Assembly (NCBI GenBank): GCA_021286885.1
Contig: JAJTBM010000173.1
Coordinates: 1 to 6,505, forward strand
DNA: 6,505 nt
Direction: 5' to 3'
Source: Rhodocyclales bacterium
GTDB lineage: Bacteria > Pseudomonadota > Gammaproteobacteria > Burkholderiales > Rhodocyclaceae
Part shown: positions 6,085 to 6,505 of the stretch, one piece after another
Layout: the number at the start of each line of letters is the position of its first letter
Position numbering within the stretch: the first letter of the stretch is position 1
Translations under genes and position numbers: made by a program
Notes under the pieces: model-generated
What the model saw: only the letters and a program-made list of their open reading frames with translations
Databases searched by the model: none
Told to the model about the DNA's origin: nothing

Positions 6085-6233
6085 TTTTCAGGAAGAGTTG
6101 AGTGCTGGATTGGATCTTGACGGTTTTGTTACGCAATCAACATGAATGCGTCTTGTTTTCAGGAAACATTTGTTTGCAATTGCATGCGTGGGCCTGTCTG
6201 CCGGGCGAGTGCCAGACTGCCAATTCCTGAAAA
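6085..6233. repeat. Three copies of a 10-bp word (two direct, one inverted)
   Basis: TTTTCAGGAA occurs at 6085-6094 and 6156-6165, and its reverse complement TTCCTGAAAA at 6224-6233. Start-to-start spacings are 71 and 68 bases. The middle copy sits in a near-palindrome GTTTTCAGGAAAC (6155-6167; five of six arm positions pair). Placement in an AT-rich divergent promoter region suggests binding sites for a regulator, but none is identified. Confidence 0.5.
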
Positions 6234-6260
6234 CTCGCGCCGTTGCAGAAGCCGGCTCAC

Positions 6261-6266
6261 TACAAT
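6261..6266 (+). promoter_or_regulatory. Possible -10 box for the SWIM-protein gene
   Basis: TACAAT differs from the -10 consensus by one base and lies 48 bases before the ATG at 6315. No convincing -35 element is found at the right distance (TTGCAG at 6243-6248 is only 12 bases away), so this is a weak candidate. Confidence 0.3.
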
Positions 6267-6314
6267 TTGCCGGGTTTATCAAAAACGGATACAGAACAGA
6301 GGACGCAGATCGCC

Positions 6315-6505
6315 ATGTTGCAGCTCAGTAGCGAAGAAGTGATCCAGCTGGCCCCCGACGCAGCTTCGGTCAGTGCCGCCCGGGGGCTGAGTTCCCCGGC
6401 CAAGTGGGTCTTGCTCGGGCAGGACGATGAAGCCGTGTGGGGCGAGTGCAAGGGGAGCGGCGCCAAGCCCTATCAGGTGCAGGTGGATGTGCAGGGGCCG
6501 GCTTT
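6315..6505 (+). CDS. SWIM zinc-finger-family protein, N-terminal part (runs off right edge)
   Basis: Sixty-three complete codons are visible from ATG 6315 to the right edge. The pattern DAASVSAARGLSSPAKWVLLGQDDEAVWGECKGSGAKPYQVQVDVQGPA (residues 15-63) matches the conserved N-terminus of bacterial SWIM zinc-finger proteins as I know it: a small-residue helix, a KWV strand, W-G-E-C and G-S-G-x-x-P-Y, just before the zinc motif. The CxC...CxH ligands themselves should follow beyond the window, so the metal site cannot be checked. Proteins of this type are often encoded with MoxR-type AAA ATPase and von Willebrand factor A proteins in an operon of unknown cellular role; whether that holds here cannot be seen. 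A GAGGA-like ribosome binding site lies about 11 bases upstream, a little far. It is divergent from the DUF2189 gene. Confidence 0.75.
   Translation, partial: MLQLSSEEVIQLAPDAASVSAARGLSSPAKWVLLGQDDEAVWGECKGSGAKPYQVQVDVQGPA

Larger units (their letters stand above)
5980..6314. other. Divergent intergenic region, no convincing gene
   Basis: These 335 bases separate two divergently transcribed genes, so they should hold both promoters. Bases 6081-6180 contain only 39 G or C, much lower than the flanking coding DNA, as expected of a regulatory core or recently acquired segment. Visible items are three copies of a 10-bp word (described separately), a perfect palindrome TGCAATTGCA (6175-6184) and a possible TACAAT box at 6261-6266. 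Short open frames here on both strands have no recognisable domains, poor start context and unnatural composition, and I do not call them genes. Confidence 0.7.

Noticed and set aside
6191..6220. GTCTG/CAGAC inverted repeat as a possible terminator or RNA hairpin
   Set aside because: The stem is only 5 bp with a 12-base loop and no T run, too weak to support.
6088..6342. Small open frames of 61-66 codons in the divergent intergenic region
   Set aside because: Cys/Arg/Ser-rich products without recognisable domains, on both strands at once, with poor initiation context.

Overview
The window is GC-rich, densely coded DNA from a betaproteobacterium-like chromosome. The best fit is the Rhodocyclaceae/Azonexaceae type, inferred from gene content and codon style rather than from a marker gene. 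The main landmark is the block rsmB - DUF4390 - ntrY, a common betaproteobacterial arrangement that usually continues into ntrX beyond the left edge.

Reading right to left on the minus strand, a five-gene, tightly packed, probably single transcription unit runs from about 5093 to the left edge. It starts at a TATAAT-type -10 box, then tam (trans-aconitate methyltransferase), a divergent spermidine-synthase-fold protein, rsmB (16S rRNA m5C967 methyltransferase), a DUF4390 exported protein, and the 5' two-thirds or so of ntrY (membrane sensor kinase). Junctions are an 18-bp gap, a 4-bp gap, a 41-bp overlap and an ATGA overlap, so translational coupling is likely in the last two. The first three genes all encode class I SAM-binding-fold proteins.

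The most notable non-coding signal is a pair of ParB-binding centromere sites (parS) 44 bp apart at 4192-4207 and 4236-4251. They sit in the junction between tam and the aminopropyltransferase-like gene, partly inside that gene's annotated N-terminus. This suggests the window lies in the origin-proximal, segrosome-nucleating part of the chromosome.

To the right, a separate minus-strand gene encodes a DUF2189 multi-pass membrane protein, insulated from tam by a clear rho-independent terminator (5121-5144). A 335-bp divergent intergenic region follows (5980-6314). Its central 100 bases are AT-rich (39 G+C out of 100) and carry three copies of a 10-bp word, a possible operator system. At the right edge a plus-strand gene begins whose N-terminus resembles SWIM zinc-finger proteins. 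Its catalytic or zinc ligand region lies outside the window.

I see no mobile element, CRISPR array, tRNA or rRNA gene. No wholly new multi-gene system is evident. The parS pair, the altered active-site motifs of the aminopropyltransferase-like protein and the intergenic repeats are the items most worth checking.
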